Assembly: GCA_937907455.1 (NCBI GenBank)
Contig: CALESQ010000080.1
Coordinates: 1 to 32,953, forward strand
Source of the DNA: an uncultured Caldilineales bacterium
GTDB lineage: Bacteria > Chloroflexota > Anaerolineae > JAAEKA01
DNA length: 32,953 nt
Direction of reading: 5' to 3'
Each line of letters starts with the position of its first letter. Within the stretch, counting starts at the first letter, position 1. Below the pieces are notes generated by a model that did not search any database, was not told where the DNA came from, and worked only from the letters and a program-made list of their open reading frames with translations. The translations under genes were made by a program, and so were the position numbers. Of the stretch, positions 8,399 through 17,260 are shown piece after piece.

Positions 8399-8902
8399 TT
8401 ATTGCTGTGGCTTGCGTGCCAGCACCACGGCACCGATCATCGCTACCAGCAAAAGCACTGAAGCCAGCTCAAAAGGCAGCAGATAATCGGTAAACAAGGC
8501 AGCACCGATAGCCTGCACACTGCCGTTGCCGGGCAATGCGCCACTTTGAGCAGCAAAAGCGCCGCCAATAATGCTGTAGGTCATGCCTGCCAACAACAAC
8601 ACGGCAGCCACAGCGGCTACTGCCAGCAGAGTCAAACGCGTGCGCCCGCGAATCACGACACCCGGCAAGCTGTCACCAATAAGCATGATAACAAAAAGGA
8701 AAAGCACCACGATAGCACCGGCATAAACAATCACCTGCACTGCGGCCAGGAACTGCGCGTGCAGGGTGATGAACAACACCGCCAGCACGGCAAAATTCAA
8801 CAGCAACGCCAGCGCGCTATACACCGGCTTTTTGTTGAGCACCACCCCCAGCGCGCCGGCAATGGCTAACGCAGCCAGGGCAAAAAAGAGAAGGGTTGAC
8901 AT
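8399..8902 (-). CDS. nuoJ: NADH-quinone oxidoreductase subunit J
   Basis: A membrane subunit of complex I (ND6 homologue) with five membrane helices, near the quinone-site end of the membrane arm. The conserved helix VQVIVYAGAIVVLFLFVIML is present, which is diagnostic for NuoJ. I start it at the ATG at 8902 (MSTLLFFALAAL, 167 aa). The open frame runs 20 codons further to a TTG, but that part is hydrophilic and unlike the family. No strong ribosome-binding site lies before 8902. It follows nuoI after 87 nt and precedes nuoK. Confidence 0.93.
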   Translation of the reverse strand: MSTLLFFALAALAIAGALGVVLNKKPVYSALALLLNFAVLAVLFITLHAQFLAAVQVIVYAGAIVVLFLFVIMLIGDSLPGVVIRGRTRLTLLAVAAVAAVLLLAGMTYSIIGGAFAAQSGALPGNGSVQAIGAALFTDYLLPFELASVLLLVAMIGAVVLARKPQQ

Positions 8903-8989
8903 AGTGGGTTTATTTGCTAAAGGAAACGCTGCCGGAAAAATATCACAGATGAAAGAAACCAACGACCAGAAGCGTTGGCCGTTTGTCTG

Positions 8990-9466
8990 CTACACCTCAG
9001 GCCGGATCACCAAATTAGCCTCCGGCGGCTGCAACAACTGCTCTTTTTGCTTGATAAAAGTGTAACGATCCTGCTGCGGCATGGGAAACGCCTGAGTCAA
9101 CACGATAGCCTCCACCGGGCAAGCTTCCTCGCAATCACCGCAGAACACGCAGCGCAGCAGGTTTACCTCGTAGGTCTTGGCATAGCGCTCGCCGGGAGAA
9201 TGGCGATCTTCAGGATCGTTCTCAGCGGCATCCACGAAGATGGCCCCAGTGGGGCAAGCGGCTTCACACAAGCAGCAGCCGATGCAACGCTCAAGCCCGT
9301 TGTCATAGCGGCGCAGCATGTGATGCCCGCGGTAACGAGGAAATACAGCCACCGGCTCATCGGGGTATTGCACCGTAACCGGCTTTTTAGTGAGATGCTT
9401 GAGCGTGACGCCCATTGCACCGGCGATCTGCACTGCGCCGCTGACTACATCACCTATTCCAGACAT
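8990..9466 (-). CDS. nuoI: NADH-quinone oxidoreductase subunit I (2x[4Fe-4S] ferredoxin-like)
   Basis: A peripheral-arm subunit that carries clusters N6a and N6b and passes electrons toward NuoB. It has 158 aa. Two ferredoxin motifs are complete: C61-x2-C64-x2-C67-x3-C71 followed by P, and C106-x2-C109-x2-C112-x3-C116 followed by P. An additional Cys65 lies inside the first motif. Ribosome-binding site AGGAG is five bases before the ATG, and the start is only 8 nt after the nuoH stop. Confidence 0.96.
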   Translation of the reverse strand: MSGIGDVVSGAVQIAGAMGVTLKHLTKKPVTVQYPDEPVAVFPRYRGHHMLRRYDNGLERCIGCCLCEAACPTGAIFVDAAENDPEDRHSPGERYAKTYEVNLLRCVFCGDCEEACPVEAIVLTQAFPMPQQDRYTFIKQKEQLLQPPEANLVIRPEV

Positions 9467-9474
9467 AGCTTCTC

Positions 9475-10494
9475 CTACACTAAAACTACCAACACCGCCG
9501 TAATCGCCAGATATACCAGCGACAGCGGCAGTAATACTTTCCAGTTAAACGCCATCAATTGATCATAGCGAGCGCGTGGCACGCTGGCCCGTACCCACAG
9601 GAACAGGAACAGCACTAAAATGACCTTCAGTACAAAATAGAGAATACCCAGCGCCGGAAACTGATCCACCAACGGGCCGCGATAGCCACCGAAAAACACG
9701 GTGGTCATAATGCCGCTAGCCACGATCATGTTGATGTATTCAGCCATGAAGAACAAGGCAAATTTGATGCCACCGTACTCGGTCTGAAAGCCCGCCACCA
9801 GCTCATTCTCGGTTTCAGGAAAGTCAAACGGACTACGATTGGTCTCGGCCAACATGCAGATGAAGTAGATCGGGAAGCCGATCCACAACCAAATCCACAC
9901 CCACCAGGGCCGCGGAGTCTGCACCAGCTCCACCAGACTGAGTGAGCCGACACCGGTCGCCAGGGTAGTGGTGAGGACGATGCTCACCAGCATGATTCCC
10001 ATGGGCAGCTCATAGCTCACCATCTGCGCAGAGGTGCGCAGCGCACCGAGAATAGCGTACTTGTTGTTGCTGCTCCAGCCGGCCAGAATCACCCCATATG
10101 TGCCTACACTGGCTACGGCCAGAATGTACAAAAAGCCGATGTTGACATCTGCCATGTACAGATTAACCTGCTTGCCGAACAAGGTCAGCGGAGGCCCGAT
10201 GGGGATCACTGCATAGGCGATCAGCGCGGGAATCAGCGCCAGCACCGGTGCCGCCAGATAGATCCATTTGTCAACATGGCGCGGGATAAACTCTTCCTTG
10301 AAAATCGCTTTGAGTGCATCCGCTATGGGCTGAAGCAGGCCCAACGGCCCGGCGCGGTTTGGCCCCAGGCGCACATGGAAGCGCGCCAGTACCTTGCGTT
10401 CGTAATAGGTTAAATAGGCAAAGCCGGTGAGCAACAGGATGATCAGCACCAGGCTTTTAATGGCAGGGACCAGCAGCAGATTAATCCAGTCCAT
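9475..10494 (-). CDS. nuoH: NADH-quinone oxidoreductase subunit H
   Basis: A membrane subunit (339 aa) that joins the two arms of complex I and forms much of the quinone chamber. It has about eight membrane helices. Family signatures are RFHVRLGPNRAGPLGLLQPI with ADALKAIFKEEFIP near the N-terminus, and a loop containing AETNRSPFDFPETENELVAG with downstream TEYGGIKFALFFMAEY. The ATG lies one base after the nuoG stop (TGA-G-ATG), so translation is probably coupled. The stop is 8 nt before nuoI. Confidence 0.96.
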   Translation of the reverse strand: MDWINLLLVPAIKSLVLIILLLTGFAYLTYYERKVLARFHVRLGPNRAGPLGLLQPIADALKAIFKEEFIPRHVDKWIYLAAPVLALIPALIAYAVIPIGPPLTLFGKQVNLYMADVNIGFLYILAVASVGTYGVILAGWSSNNKYAILGALRTSAQMVSYELPMGIMLVSIVLTTTLATGVGSLSLVELVQTPRPWWVWIWLWIGFPIYFICMLAETNRSPFDFPETENELVAGFQTEYGGIKFALFFMAEYINMIVASGIMTTVFFGGYRGPLVDQFPALGILYFVLKVILVLFLFLWVRASVPRARYDQLMAFNWKVLLPLSLVYLAITAVLVVLV

Positions 10495-10495
10495 C

Positions 10496-13120
10496 TCAGC
10501 TACCCTTCTGCGCGCTCAGGCTGACGCGGGTGCCCGCGCCGTCGCTGAAGCTATTGGTCAAGGTTTCCACCGGCGCGCCGGCCAGCGAACGGGCAACAGC
10601 CAGTGTGCCCGGTTGCACCGCGGCATCTATGCGCAGCGGCAAAATCAACGAGCCGTTTACAGAAGCCACCATCACGGTGACGCCGTCGGTCAGGTGTTCG
10701 CGTGCTGCATCGTCCGGGCTGATGCCCACCGCGGGCGAAGCGCTAACCTGCGCCGCCACTGCATTGCGCTGCAACAGCGTGCCCTCGTCGAACAACTGCG
10801 AGCTTGTCACCAGGACATAGGGCCAGGCCGCGCGGTCGGCGGCAGCCGGTGGCGCAGCAACCGCGCTCAAACGCCGTGCAGGCTGCACGGCTGCGCTGCG
10901 CGCGGCCTCCCATTGCCGGCCCTCGTCACCCAGCGCGTCCCAGGTGAGCTTGTCGTAGGCCGGCACGGCCCGCGCGATCTCGTCCAGCACAGCCTGAGCG
11001 TTGGTGTATTGCCAGCTCTTGGCCTCGCCGCTCTTGCGCTTGCTCTTTTTGCTTTCGGTGGCATCCTCGGCAGTAAAAGCTGCCCACACCTTGCCCAGCT
11101 CGCTCAAAATCAGCCAATCGGGTGCGGCCTGGCTGCGCGGGTTGTTGAGCGCCTGCGGAGCGCGCTGCACGCGCCGTTCCACGTTGGTGTAGGTGGCATC
11201 GGCCTCGGCCCAGCTCACTGCGGGCAGCACCACATCAGCCAGTTGCGCGGAGGCGGTGAGGAACAGGTCCTGCACCACCACAAAATCGGCTGCGCGCAGT
11301 GCGGCCTCGCCTTGCGGGCCAAGCGCCGCTGGGTCGCTGCCCACCAGATACAGCGCGCGCAGCTCACCGGCGACGGCGGCCTTCAGCATGGCGTCCATGT
11401 CCAGGCCTGCTTTGGCAGGCATTTTAGCGCCCCAAAGCTTTTCCAGGCGCTCGCGGGCAGCGATGTCGCTTATCGGTGCGTGATTCGGCAGCGCGGCGGG
11501 CAGCAGCCCCATGTCGCGCACACCCACGCTGTTGACTTCGGGCGCCAGATACCAGATGCGGTCTGCGCAACCGGCCAGCAGAGCAACGTTGAGCAGAGCA
11601 GCGCGGTTAGCCTCGGCGTTGCGGCCACTGACTACAGCCGGGCCATAAAGGATGAGCGGCCTGGCGGCTCCGGCCAGCAAAGCCGCGGCTGCGTTGATGT
11701 CGGGGGAAACAGCATCAGTGTTGCGCAAGGCTGCCTCTAGCTCGGCAAAACCACTCAATTTGGCGGAACGGTCGCGCACCGCCTCCTTGCGCAGCATCTC
11801 ATGGCTGAGTTGGTTGAACGTTGGCACTTCCTCGCCGGGCTTGCAAGCCACGTAAACCCCAGGGTAGCGGGCATCCTCAATGCGCCGCGGATGGATGATC
11901 AGCAGCTTGGCTTTGTTGCGGCGCACCGCGCGGCGAATGAAGAGATCCAGCACCGGTTGTTCTTCGCTGGGGTCTGCACCGGCCAACACGATAACATCGG
12001 CCTGTTCTACTTCGCGGATGGCGTTCAGGCCGCGCGGATCAGCCAGTACCGCTGCACCACCGCGATGGTCTATGTTGTTGCTGCCCACCAACGTGCGCAT
12101 CAGTTTTTGCAGCAGATAGGCAGCCTCGTTGCTCAATCGGGCCGAGCCAAGTGCACCCACCGATTGCGAGCCATGAATATCAGCACTAAAGGCTAGGCGT
12201 TGCGCCACCAGACCCAGGGCCTCGTTCCAGCTTGCCGGGCGCAGCTCACCACCCTTGTGATCGCGGATCAACGGCGTGGTGAGGCGGTCGGGTGCATCAG
12301 CAAAGGCGTGCATGAAGCGGCCCTTGTCGCAGATCCAATCGTCGTTTACAGCCTGATTGGGGCGGGCTACAATGCGGCGCAACTCGTGAATGCGCGTATC
12401 CATGCGGATATTGCAGCCCTGCGAGCAATGCGTGCAGATCGAAGCAGTGCGTTCGATCTCCCACGGACGATAGCGGAAGCGGCTGACGCGGTTGGTCAAC
12501 GCTCCTACCGGACAAATATCAATGATATTGCCACTGGTTTTGGCATCCACTGGTTGGCCGGGGAAATGATCTACCACCGTGTCGTTGCCGCGCTGGTAGA
12601 GGCCAAGTTGCGGCTTGTCTTCCCATTCTTCGAGGTAGCGGATACAGCGCCAGCAAATGATGCAACGTTCCTGGTCAAGCAGGATCAGGTCGCTGATGGG
12701 ATGACGCTTTTCCTTATGGGTTTTCAGCTCGCGGAACTCGGAATGACCCGGGCCGTGCTTCAATGTTTGGTCCTGCAGCGGGCATTCGCCACCCTTGTCA
12801 CAAATAGGGCAGTCCAACGGGTGATTGGTGAGGATGAACTCTAGCGTTTCCTCACGCGCCTGCACGGCCAGCGGGCTGGCATAGCGGAACTTCATGCCCT
12901 CGGCCACGCGCACGGTGCAGGCGGTGACAATGCCCCAGCGCCCGCGCATATCCTGCTCTACCAGACACATGCGACATGCGCCCAGCGGATCAAGCTTAGG
13001 ATGGGAGCAGAACACGGGAATATCAATGCCCGCGGCCTGTCTGGCAGCATCGGTCAGCAACGCGCCATTGGGGACTTTGTATTCGACATCGTCAATAGTG
13101 ATGGTTACAAGATCGGGCAT
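10496..13120 (-). CDS. nuoG: NADH-quinone oxidoreductase subunit G
   Basis: The large peripheral subunit of complex I (874 aa), with several iron-sulfur clusters and a molybdopterin-oxidoreductase-like C-terminal part that no longer binds cofactor in this family. The N-terminal [2Fe-2S] ligands are seen (FCSH…GACRMC…TAC). The N5 motif is His-x3-Cys-x2-Cys-x5-Cys (NHPLDCPICDKGGEC). The N4 ligands are CIICWRC and DICPVGAL. The extra N7 cluster motif CTHCSQGC with a distant WICDKGRF (residues about 226-264) is retained; it is present in only some bacteria. A Lys-rich insert (ESKKSKRKSGEAKS) lies near residue 690. No clear ribosome-binding site; 150 nt separate it from nuoEF, and it is coupled to nuoH. 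Confidence 0.95.
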   Translation of the reverse strand: MPDLVTITIDDVEYKVPNGALLTDAARQAAGIDIPVFCSHPKLDPLGACRMCLVEQDMRGRWGIVTACTVRVAEGMKFRYASPLAVQAREETLEFILTNHPLDCPICDKGGECPLQDQTLKHGPGHSEFRELKTHKEKRHPISDLILLDQERCIICWRCIRYLEEWEDKPQLGLYQRGNDTVVDHFPGQPVDAKTSGNIIDICPVGALTNRVSRFRYRPWEIERTASICTHCSQGCNIRMDTRIHELRRIVARPNQAVNDDWICDKGRFMHAFADAPDRLTTPLIRDHKGGELRPASWNEALGLVAQRLAFSADIHGSQSVGALGSARLSNEAAYLLQKLMRTLVGSNNIDHRGGAAVLADPRGLNAIREVEQADVIVLAGADPSEEQPVLDLFIRRAVRRNKAKLLIIHPRRIEDARYPGVYVACKPGEEVPTFNQLSHEMLRKEAVRDRSAKLSGFAELEAALRNTDAVSPDINAAAALLAGAARPLILYGPAVVSGRNAEANRAALLNVALLAGCADRIWYLAPEVNSVGVRDMGLLPAALPNHAPISDIAARERLEKLWGAKMPAKAGLDMDAMLKAAVAGELRALYLVGSDPAALGPQGEAALRAADFVVVQDLFLTASAQLADVVLPAVSWAEADATYTNVERRVQRAPQALNNPRSQAAPDWLILSELGKVWAAFTAEDATESKKSKRKSGEAKSWQYTNAQAVLDEIARAVPAYDKLTWDALGDEGRQWEAARSAAVQPARRLSAVAAPPAAADRAAWPYVLVTSSQLFDEGTLLQRNAVAAQVSASPAVGISPDDAAREHLTDGVTVMVASVNGSLILPLRIDAAVQPGTLAVARSLAGAPVETLTNSFSDGAGTRVSLSAQKGS

Positions 13121-13270
13121 AATGTTAGACTGTTCTCAGGCTAAACTGGTGTTCTCTGGTTGATGTAGCTGATCAGGCTAAATCTATCGGTTTCAAGCTG
13201 GTTAAGCCAGCGTTAAACTCAATGCTTATAGTGCATAGAACTACACCAACTGTGTAATTCCTATTTCATA
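13121..13270. other. nuoEF-nuoG intergenic gap without a gene
   Basis: These 150 nt hold no open frame of note and none of the repeats seen in other nuo gaps. A small hairpin GCTGG (13197-13201) with CCAGC (13207-13211) around a 5-nt loop is present, and TCAGGCTAAA occurs twice (about 13136 and 13173). I see no convincing internal promoter. Confidence 0.5.
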
Positions 13271-15187
13271 TTACACCCGCAGGTTGGGCGCAGGCTCTCC
13301 GGTGTCGGGGCGATAGATGGGACGCACTGGCAACACGGGGCCTTCGCCCGCCGGATTGGTCTGGGCAATGTAGGCTTCAAAGTCGCCGCGGAAGAGCTTG
13401 AGCAGGCTGCGCACGCCCCACACCGAGGCTGCGCCAAACGGACAAAAGCTTTGCCGTTCAATCGGCCAGGTGAGACGTTCGATCAAGTCCAAATCCTGCA
13501 CCTGACCTTCACCAGCCTCGATGCGCTCCAGGATCTTCTCGATCCAGGTGCCACCCTCGCGACACGGAGTACACTTGCCGCAGCTTTCCTCGCGGTAGAA
13601 GCCCATGGTGCGGCGCGCCAACTGCACAATATTCACCCCTTCGCACACCACCATGATGCCGCAGGAGCCGAGGGATGAACCGGCAGCCGCAATGCTCTCA
13701 AAGTCCATCGGCGTATCCAGCTTGTCTACACCGAGGTGTGGCATGGACAACCCGCCAGGGATGATGGATTTGATGGGCATGTCGTCTATCGTGCCGCCGC
13801 CATATTCGTAGATGAGCTGGCGCAAGGTGGTGTTGTAGGGTAGCTGGTAGACGCCGGGGCGCTTCACCTGGCCGCTGAGTGCGTAGAGGGCGAAGCCGGG
13901 GCTTTTCTCGCTGCCCCATTGACGATACCAGGCCGCACCGTTGCGCACAATGGCTACCACCTGCGAGATGGTCTCGACATTGTTGACGATGGTGGGCTTG
14001 CGGTATAGGCCCTCGACTGCGGGGAAGGGCGGCTTCAGGCGTGGGTGACCGCGATAGCCCTCGAGCGAGCTGAGCAGCGCGGTTTCCTCGCCGCAGATAT
14101 AAGCACCAGCGCCGCGGTGCACGGTGATTTCCAGGGTTTTGCCGGTGCCAAAAATGCCCTTGCCCAGATATCCTTTGGCGCGTGCTTCATCAATAGCCTG
14201 CTGCAAGCGCTGCGCGGCAAAGAAATATTCGCCGCGAATATAAATGAAGGCATGTTCTGACTCGATAGCATGACAGGCCAGAATAATACCCTCGATCAGC
14301 AGATGCGGATCATATTCAACGATCAGGCGATCCTTGAAAGTACCCGGCTCGCTTTCGTCGCAATTCACCACCAGGTAGCGAGGATAAGAACCGGCAGGCA
14401 AAAAGCTCCATTTCATACCGGCTGGAAAACCAGCACCACCGCGGCCACGCAAGCCCGCAGCTTTCACCGTGTCCAGCACCGCCGCAGGAGCCTGATCAGC
14501 CAGCGCGGCACGTGCCACGGCATAGCCGCCGTTGGCCTCGTACACCGCCAGGGTATGGCTATCGGGCAGATCAATGCGCGCCAACAACGTGTCGGTGTCG
14601 GCGTGGTGGCCGTGATGATACGGCCCTCCGCTGGGTTGCTCGCCCGGAACGCAGCGCTCAGGCACGGGTAGCTGCTCCGGCGGCAAATCAGCCAGGCTGC
14701 GCAGCTCATCCAGCATAGCCCCGATGCGCTGAGGGCTATCCAGTTGCTCGTAGTAGCGCATCCAGTTGGCTTGCCGCTTGGTGACCGCCACCATTGGCGC
14801 GGTACCACAAGAGCCGAGACATTCCATCTCGTCCAACGTAAACAGGCCGTCCGCTGTGGTCTGGTGATAGTCTACCCCCAGCGTCTGTTTGAGCTGTTCG
14901 GCACACAGGCCGGCACCGCGCAACATGCAAGGCACATTGGTACATACTTCTACGTGATAGGTGCCGGGCGCATGCTCGTGCAGCATGTGATAGAAGCCAA
15001 CAAAGGCGCGCACCTCGGCGGCGTCCAGCCCGAAGAGCATAGCGACTTCGTCCATAGCTTGTTCGGGGATATAGCCAAGCTGCTGCTGGGCAGCTTCCAG
15101 GGCAGGGCCAAGCGCAGAACGGGGCTGCGGGTAGCGCGCCATCAGGTCACGGATTTGAGTGCGGGTCGCGTCGGTTAATAGAGTCAT
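13271..15187 (-). CDS. nuoEF: Fused NADH-quinone oxidoreductase subunits E and F
   Basis: The NADH-oxidising module of complex I in one 638-aa chain. Residues 1-165 are NuoE (thioredoxin-like ferredoxin) with [2Fe-2S] ligands Cys82, Cys87, Cys123 and Cys127. A linker with a His-rich patch (HHGHH, about 191-195) leads to NuoF, which has the FMN/NADH-binding GRGGAGFPAGMKW (about 248-260) and the [4Fe-4S] motif SCGKCTPCREG (about 535-545), with the last Cys in QSFCPFG (about 581). The whole frame is open without a break, so this is a true fusion, as in HoxF-type hydrogenase subunits. The mRNA just before the ATG reads ACCTCCTG, which is not a ribosome-binding site. It lies 82 nt after nuoCD. Confidence 0.95.
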   Translation of the reverse strand: MTLLTDATRTQIRDLMARYPQPRSALGPALEAAQQQLGYIPEQAMDEVAMLFGLDAAEVRAFVGFYHMLHEHAPGTYHVEVCTNVPCMLRGAGLCAEQLKQTLGVDYHQTTADGLFTLDEMECLGSCGTAPMVAVTKRQANWMRYYEQLDSPQRIGAMLDELRSLADLPPEQLPVPERCVPGEQPSGGPYHHGHHADTDTLLARIDLPDSHTLAVYEANGGYAVARAALADQAPAAVLDTVKAAGLRGRGGAGFPAGMKWSFLPAGSYPRYLVVNCDESEPGTFKDRLIVEYDPHLLIEGIILACHAIESEHAFIYIRGEYFFAAQRLQQAIDEARAKGYLGKGIFGTGKTLEITVHRGAGAYICGEETALLSSLEGYRGHPRLKPPFPAVEGLYRKPTIVNNVETISQVVAIVRNGAAWYRQWGSEKSPGFALYALSGQVKRPGVYQLPYNTTLRQLIYEYGGGTIDDMPIKSIIPGGLSMPHLGVDKLDTPMDFESIAAAGSSLGSCGIMVVCEGVNIVQLARRTMGFYREESCGKCTPCREGGTWIEKILERIEAGEGQVQDLDLIERLTWPIERQSFCPFGAASVWGVRSLLKLFRGDFEAYIAQTNPAGEGPVLPVRPIYRPDTGEPAPNLRV

Positions 15188-15269
15188 CAGGAGGTTAGTT
15201 AGTACATCGGAAGCAGAGTAGGCGGGCAGGCAACGGGTGAGAGATCAGACCGTGCTTACTGTTCGCCGA

Positions 15270-17093
15270 TCACCGATCCACCTCACCCAGCACGATATCT
15301 ATCGAGCCGATGATGGCGATCAGGTCAGCAAGATAGGCGCCGCGGGCCATGGTGTTGGTGGCAAAGATGTTAACGAAGCTAGGCCCGCGCACACGCAGGC
15401 GGTAAGGATTAGCGCTGCCGTCGGAAACGATGTAGTAGCCCAGCTCACCCTTGGGGTTTTCGTGGCCGAAATAGACCTCACCCGGTGCGGGCTTCATGCC
15501 CTCGGTAACCAGCTTGAAGTGATGGATCAGGGCTTCCATGCTGGTTTCCAGCTCGGCGCGCGGGGGCAGGGCCACTTTGCGATCTGCGGTTTTCCAGGGT
15601 TGGCCCTCGGTGGCGCGCACATCTTCCATCGCCTGAGTGATAATGCGCAGGCTTTGGCGCATTTCCTCGATGCGAATCAGGTAACGACCATAGGAATCGC
15701 CGCGGCTGGATACAGGCACATCAAAATCGTAGCGATCATAGCCGCTGTAGGGAGCCAGCTTACGCAGATCGTAATAAACACCGCTACCGCGCAGCAATGG
15801 CCCGGTAGCACCCAAACTTAGTGCATCCTCACGGCTGAGCACACCCACCCCTTCGAGACGTTTACGCAACACCAGGCTTTTGGTAAGCATCCGCTCGTAT
15901 TCATCCAGACGGCCGGCAAACAGCGCCACAAACTCCATCACCTTATCGCCAAAAGCGGGCGGCGTGTCGCGCCATACCCCGCCGATGCGCACGTAAGAGG
16001 TGGTGAGGCGCGCGCCGCAAACCATCTCGAAGATGTCGAGAATCATCTCGCGCTCGCGCAGCGCGTACATCAGCAAGCTCATGCCGGTGCCGCTGGTGTC
16101 CAGGATGTGCGTAGCCAGCCATACCAGATGCGCGGCCAGACGCTGCAACTCAGCCACCACTACACGAATGGCCTGAGCGCGCCGCGGGATCTCTATGCCC
16201 AACAGCTTCTCCACCGCCAGCGCATAGCCCAGGTTGCTGGCCATGGCCGAGGTATAATCCATGCGGTCAGTGTAGGGAGTGAAGTCCTTGTAGCGGACAT
16301 ATTCGCCCTGCTTTTCAAAACCGCTATGCAGATAGCCAGTGTCGGGATGCGCGCTGACCACAGTTTCGCCATCCAGTTCCAGCGCCACGCGCAGCACGCC
16401 GTGGGTAGCCGGATGATGCGGCCCCAGGTTGAGCATCATGTGGCTTTTGGTATCCACGCCCAACGGCAGGGGAGCCTGCACCGGTGGTGGATCCATGATC
16501 TGTTTGCCCAGCGTGGCGAAATCAGGATCGTTCCAGGTCATGCTAAAGGGCACGGCCTCGCCGCCAAGCGGCTGATCTTTGCGCAGCGGATGCCCCTGCC
16601 AATCCCACGGCAGCAGAATACGCCGCAGGTCGGGGTGGCCGCTGTAGTGAATGCCCATCAGGTCGTAGGTTTCGCGTTCCATGCAGAAACACGCCTGCCA
16701 GAGCGGGTATAAGCTGGGTAAGGTGGGTTTGTCGTCGTTGCCTTCGGCCGGCACGGTCAGACGAATGCGCCGTGCGTGGGCTACGGAAAAGAAATGATAG
16801 ATACCGGCGAAGCGGGCAGCCGCGCCCGGTTGACGGCGCTGCTCTGCGGGCAATGCGCTACGATCCAGCCCGGTCACATCGGCCAGGTGGATAAACTCCA
16901 GGCCTGGTTCATCACGCAAGAAACGAGCCACCTGCAGAAAATCGGCTGCCTTAACGGTGAAGTCAACTTCCCCGCGGTCGCGTTCGACATGCAAAAGAGA
17001 TGACGAAAAACGCGCCTGAAGCTGCGCTTCCACGTCACGAAAATCAGTGGTATCGAGGGGGGTTGTCACCGTCGCCGGTGCGCCATTGGTCAT
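15270..17093 (-). CDS. nuoCD: Fused NADH-quinone oxidoreductase subunits C and D
   Basis: A peripheral-arm fusion (607 aa) linking NuoC (30 kDa subunit, about residues 1-195) to NuoD (49 kDa, about 205-607), which helps form the quinone site next to NuoB. NuoC shows MERETYDLMGIHYSGHPDLR, and the NuoD part opens with MMLNLGPHHPATHGVLR. The end GSIDIVLGEVDR is the normal NuoD C-terminus. The same fusion is known from E. coli. The start at 17093 (MTNGAPATV) is preferred over an in-frame start eight codons upstream because GAGGA lies seven bases before it. The 167-nt gap before it contains a dispersed repeat. Confidence 0.95.
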   Translation of the reverse strand: MTNGAPATVTTPLDTTDFRDVEAQLQARFSSSLLHVERDRGEVDFTVKAADFLQVARFLRDEPGLEFIHLADVTGLDRSALPAEQRRQPGAAARFAGIYHFFSVAHARRIRLTVPAEGNDDKPTLPSLYPLWQACFCMERETYDLMGIHYSGHPDLRRILLPWDWQGHPLRKDQPLGGEAVPFSMTWNDPDFATLGKQIMDPPPVQAPLPLGVDTKSHMMLNLGPHHPATHGVLRVALELDGETVVSAHPDTGYLHSGFEKQGEYVRYKDFTPYTDRMDYTSAMASNLGYALAVEKLLGIEIPRRAQAIRVVVAELQRLAAHLVWLATHILDTSGTGMSLLMYALREREMILDIFEMVCGARLTTSYVRIGGVWRDTPPAFGDKVMEFVALFAGRLDEYERMLTKSLVLRKRLEGVGVLSREDALSLGATGPLLRGSGVYYDLRKLAPYSGYDRYDFDVPVSSRGDSYGRYLIRIEEMRQSLRIITQAMEDVRATEGQPWKTADRKVALPPRAELETSMEALIHHFKLVTEGMKPAPGEVYFGHENPKGELGYYIVSDGSANPYRLRVRGPSFVNIFATNTMARGAYLADLIAIIGSIDIVLGEVDR

Positions 17094-17172
17094 AGAGAAT
17101 TCCTCGTCACAGGTCAATCTCGCCGATTCCTGCGATTTTCATCAGGTGCAATTGTCAAGCAATCTGCTGACC

Positions 17173-17257
17173 AGTCCGCAGGCAAGTGGCTCGGTCTGGA
17201 AATTGGGAACCATCCCGCAGGGACCGGCCAGAGCAGACAAGACCAAGTCCGCAGGCA
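17173..17257 (+). repeat. Dispersed module-B element flanked by 12-bp direct repeats in the nuoB-nuoCD gap
   Basis: A B-type element (about 17189-17234) reads CTCGGTCTGGAAATTGGG, then AACCATCCCGCAGGGACC, then GGCC. It keeps the CGGTC/GACCG arms and has CCC-GCA-GGG at 17214-17222. AGTCCGCAGGCA occurs at 17173-17184 and again at 17246-17257. These direct repeats could be a target-site duplication. They also resemble the reverse complement of module A (AGTCCGCCCGCA), so they may belong to the element. It is antisense to the nuo mRNA. Confidence 0.8.
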
Positions 17258-17260
17258 GGC

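Noticed and set aside
10427..11740. 437-codon open frame opposite nuoG
   Set aside because: It mirrors nuoG, which has all expected cluster motifs; the opposite frame shows no domain or start signal.
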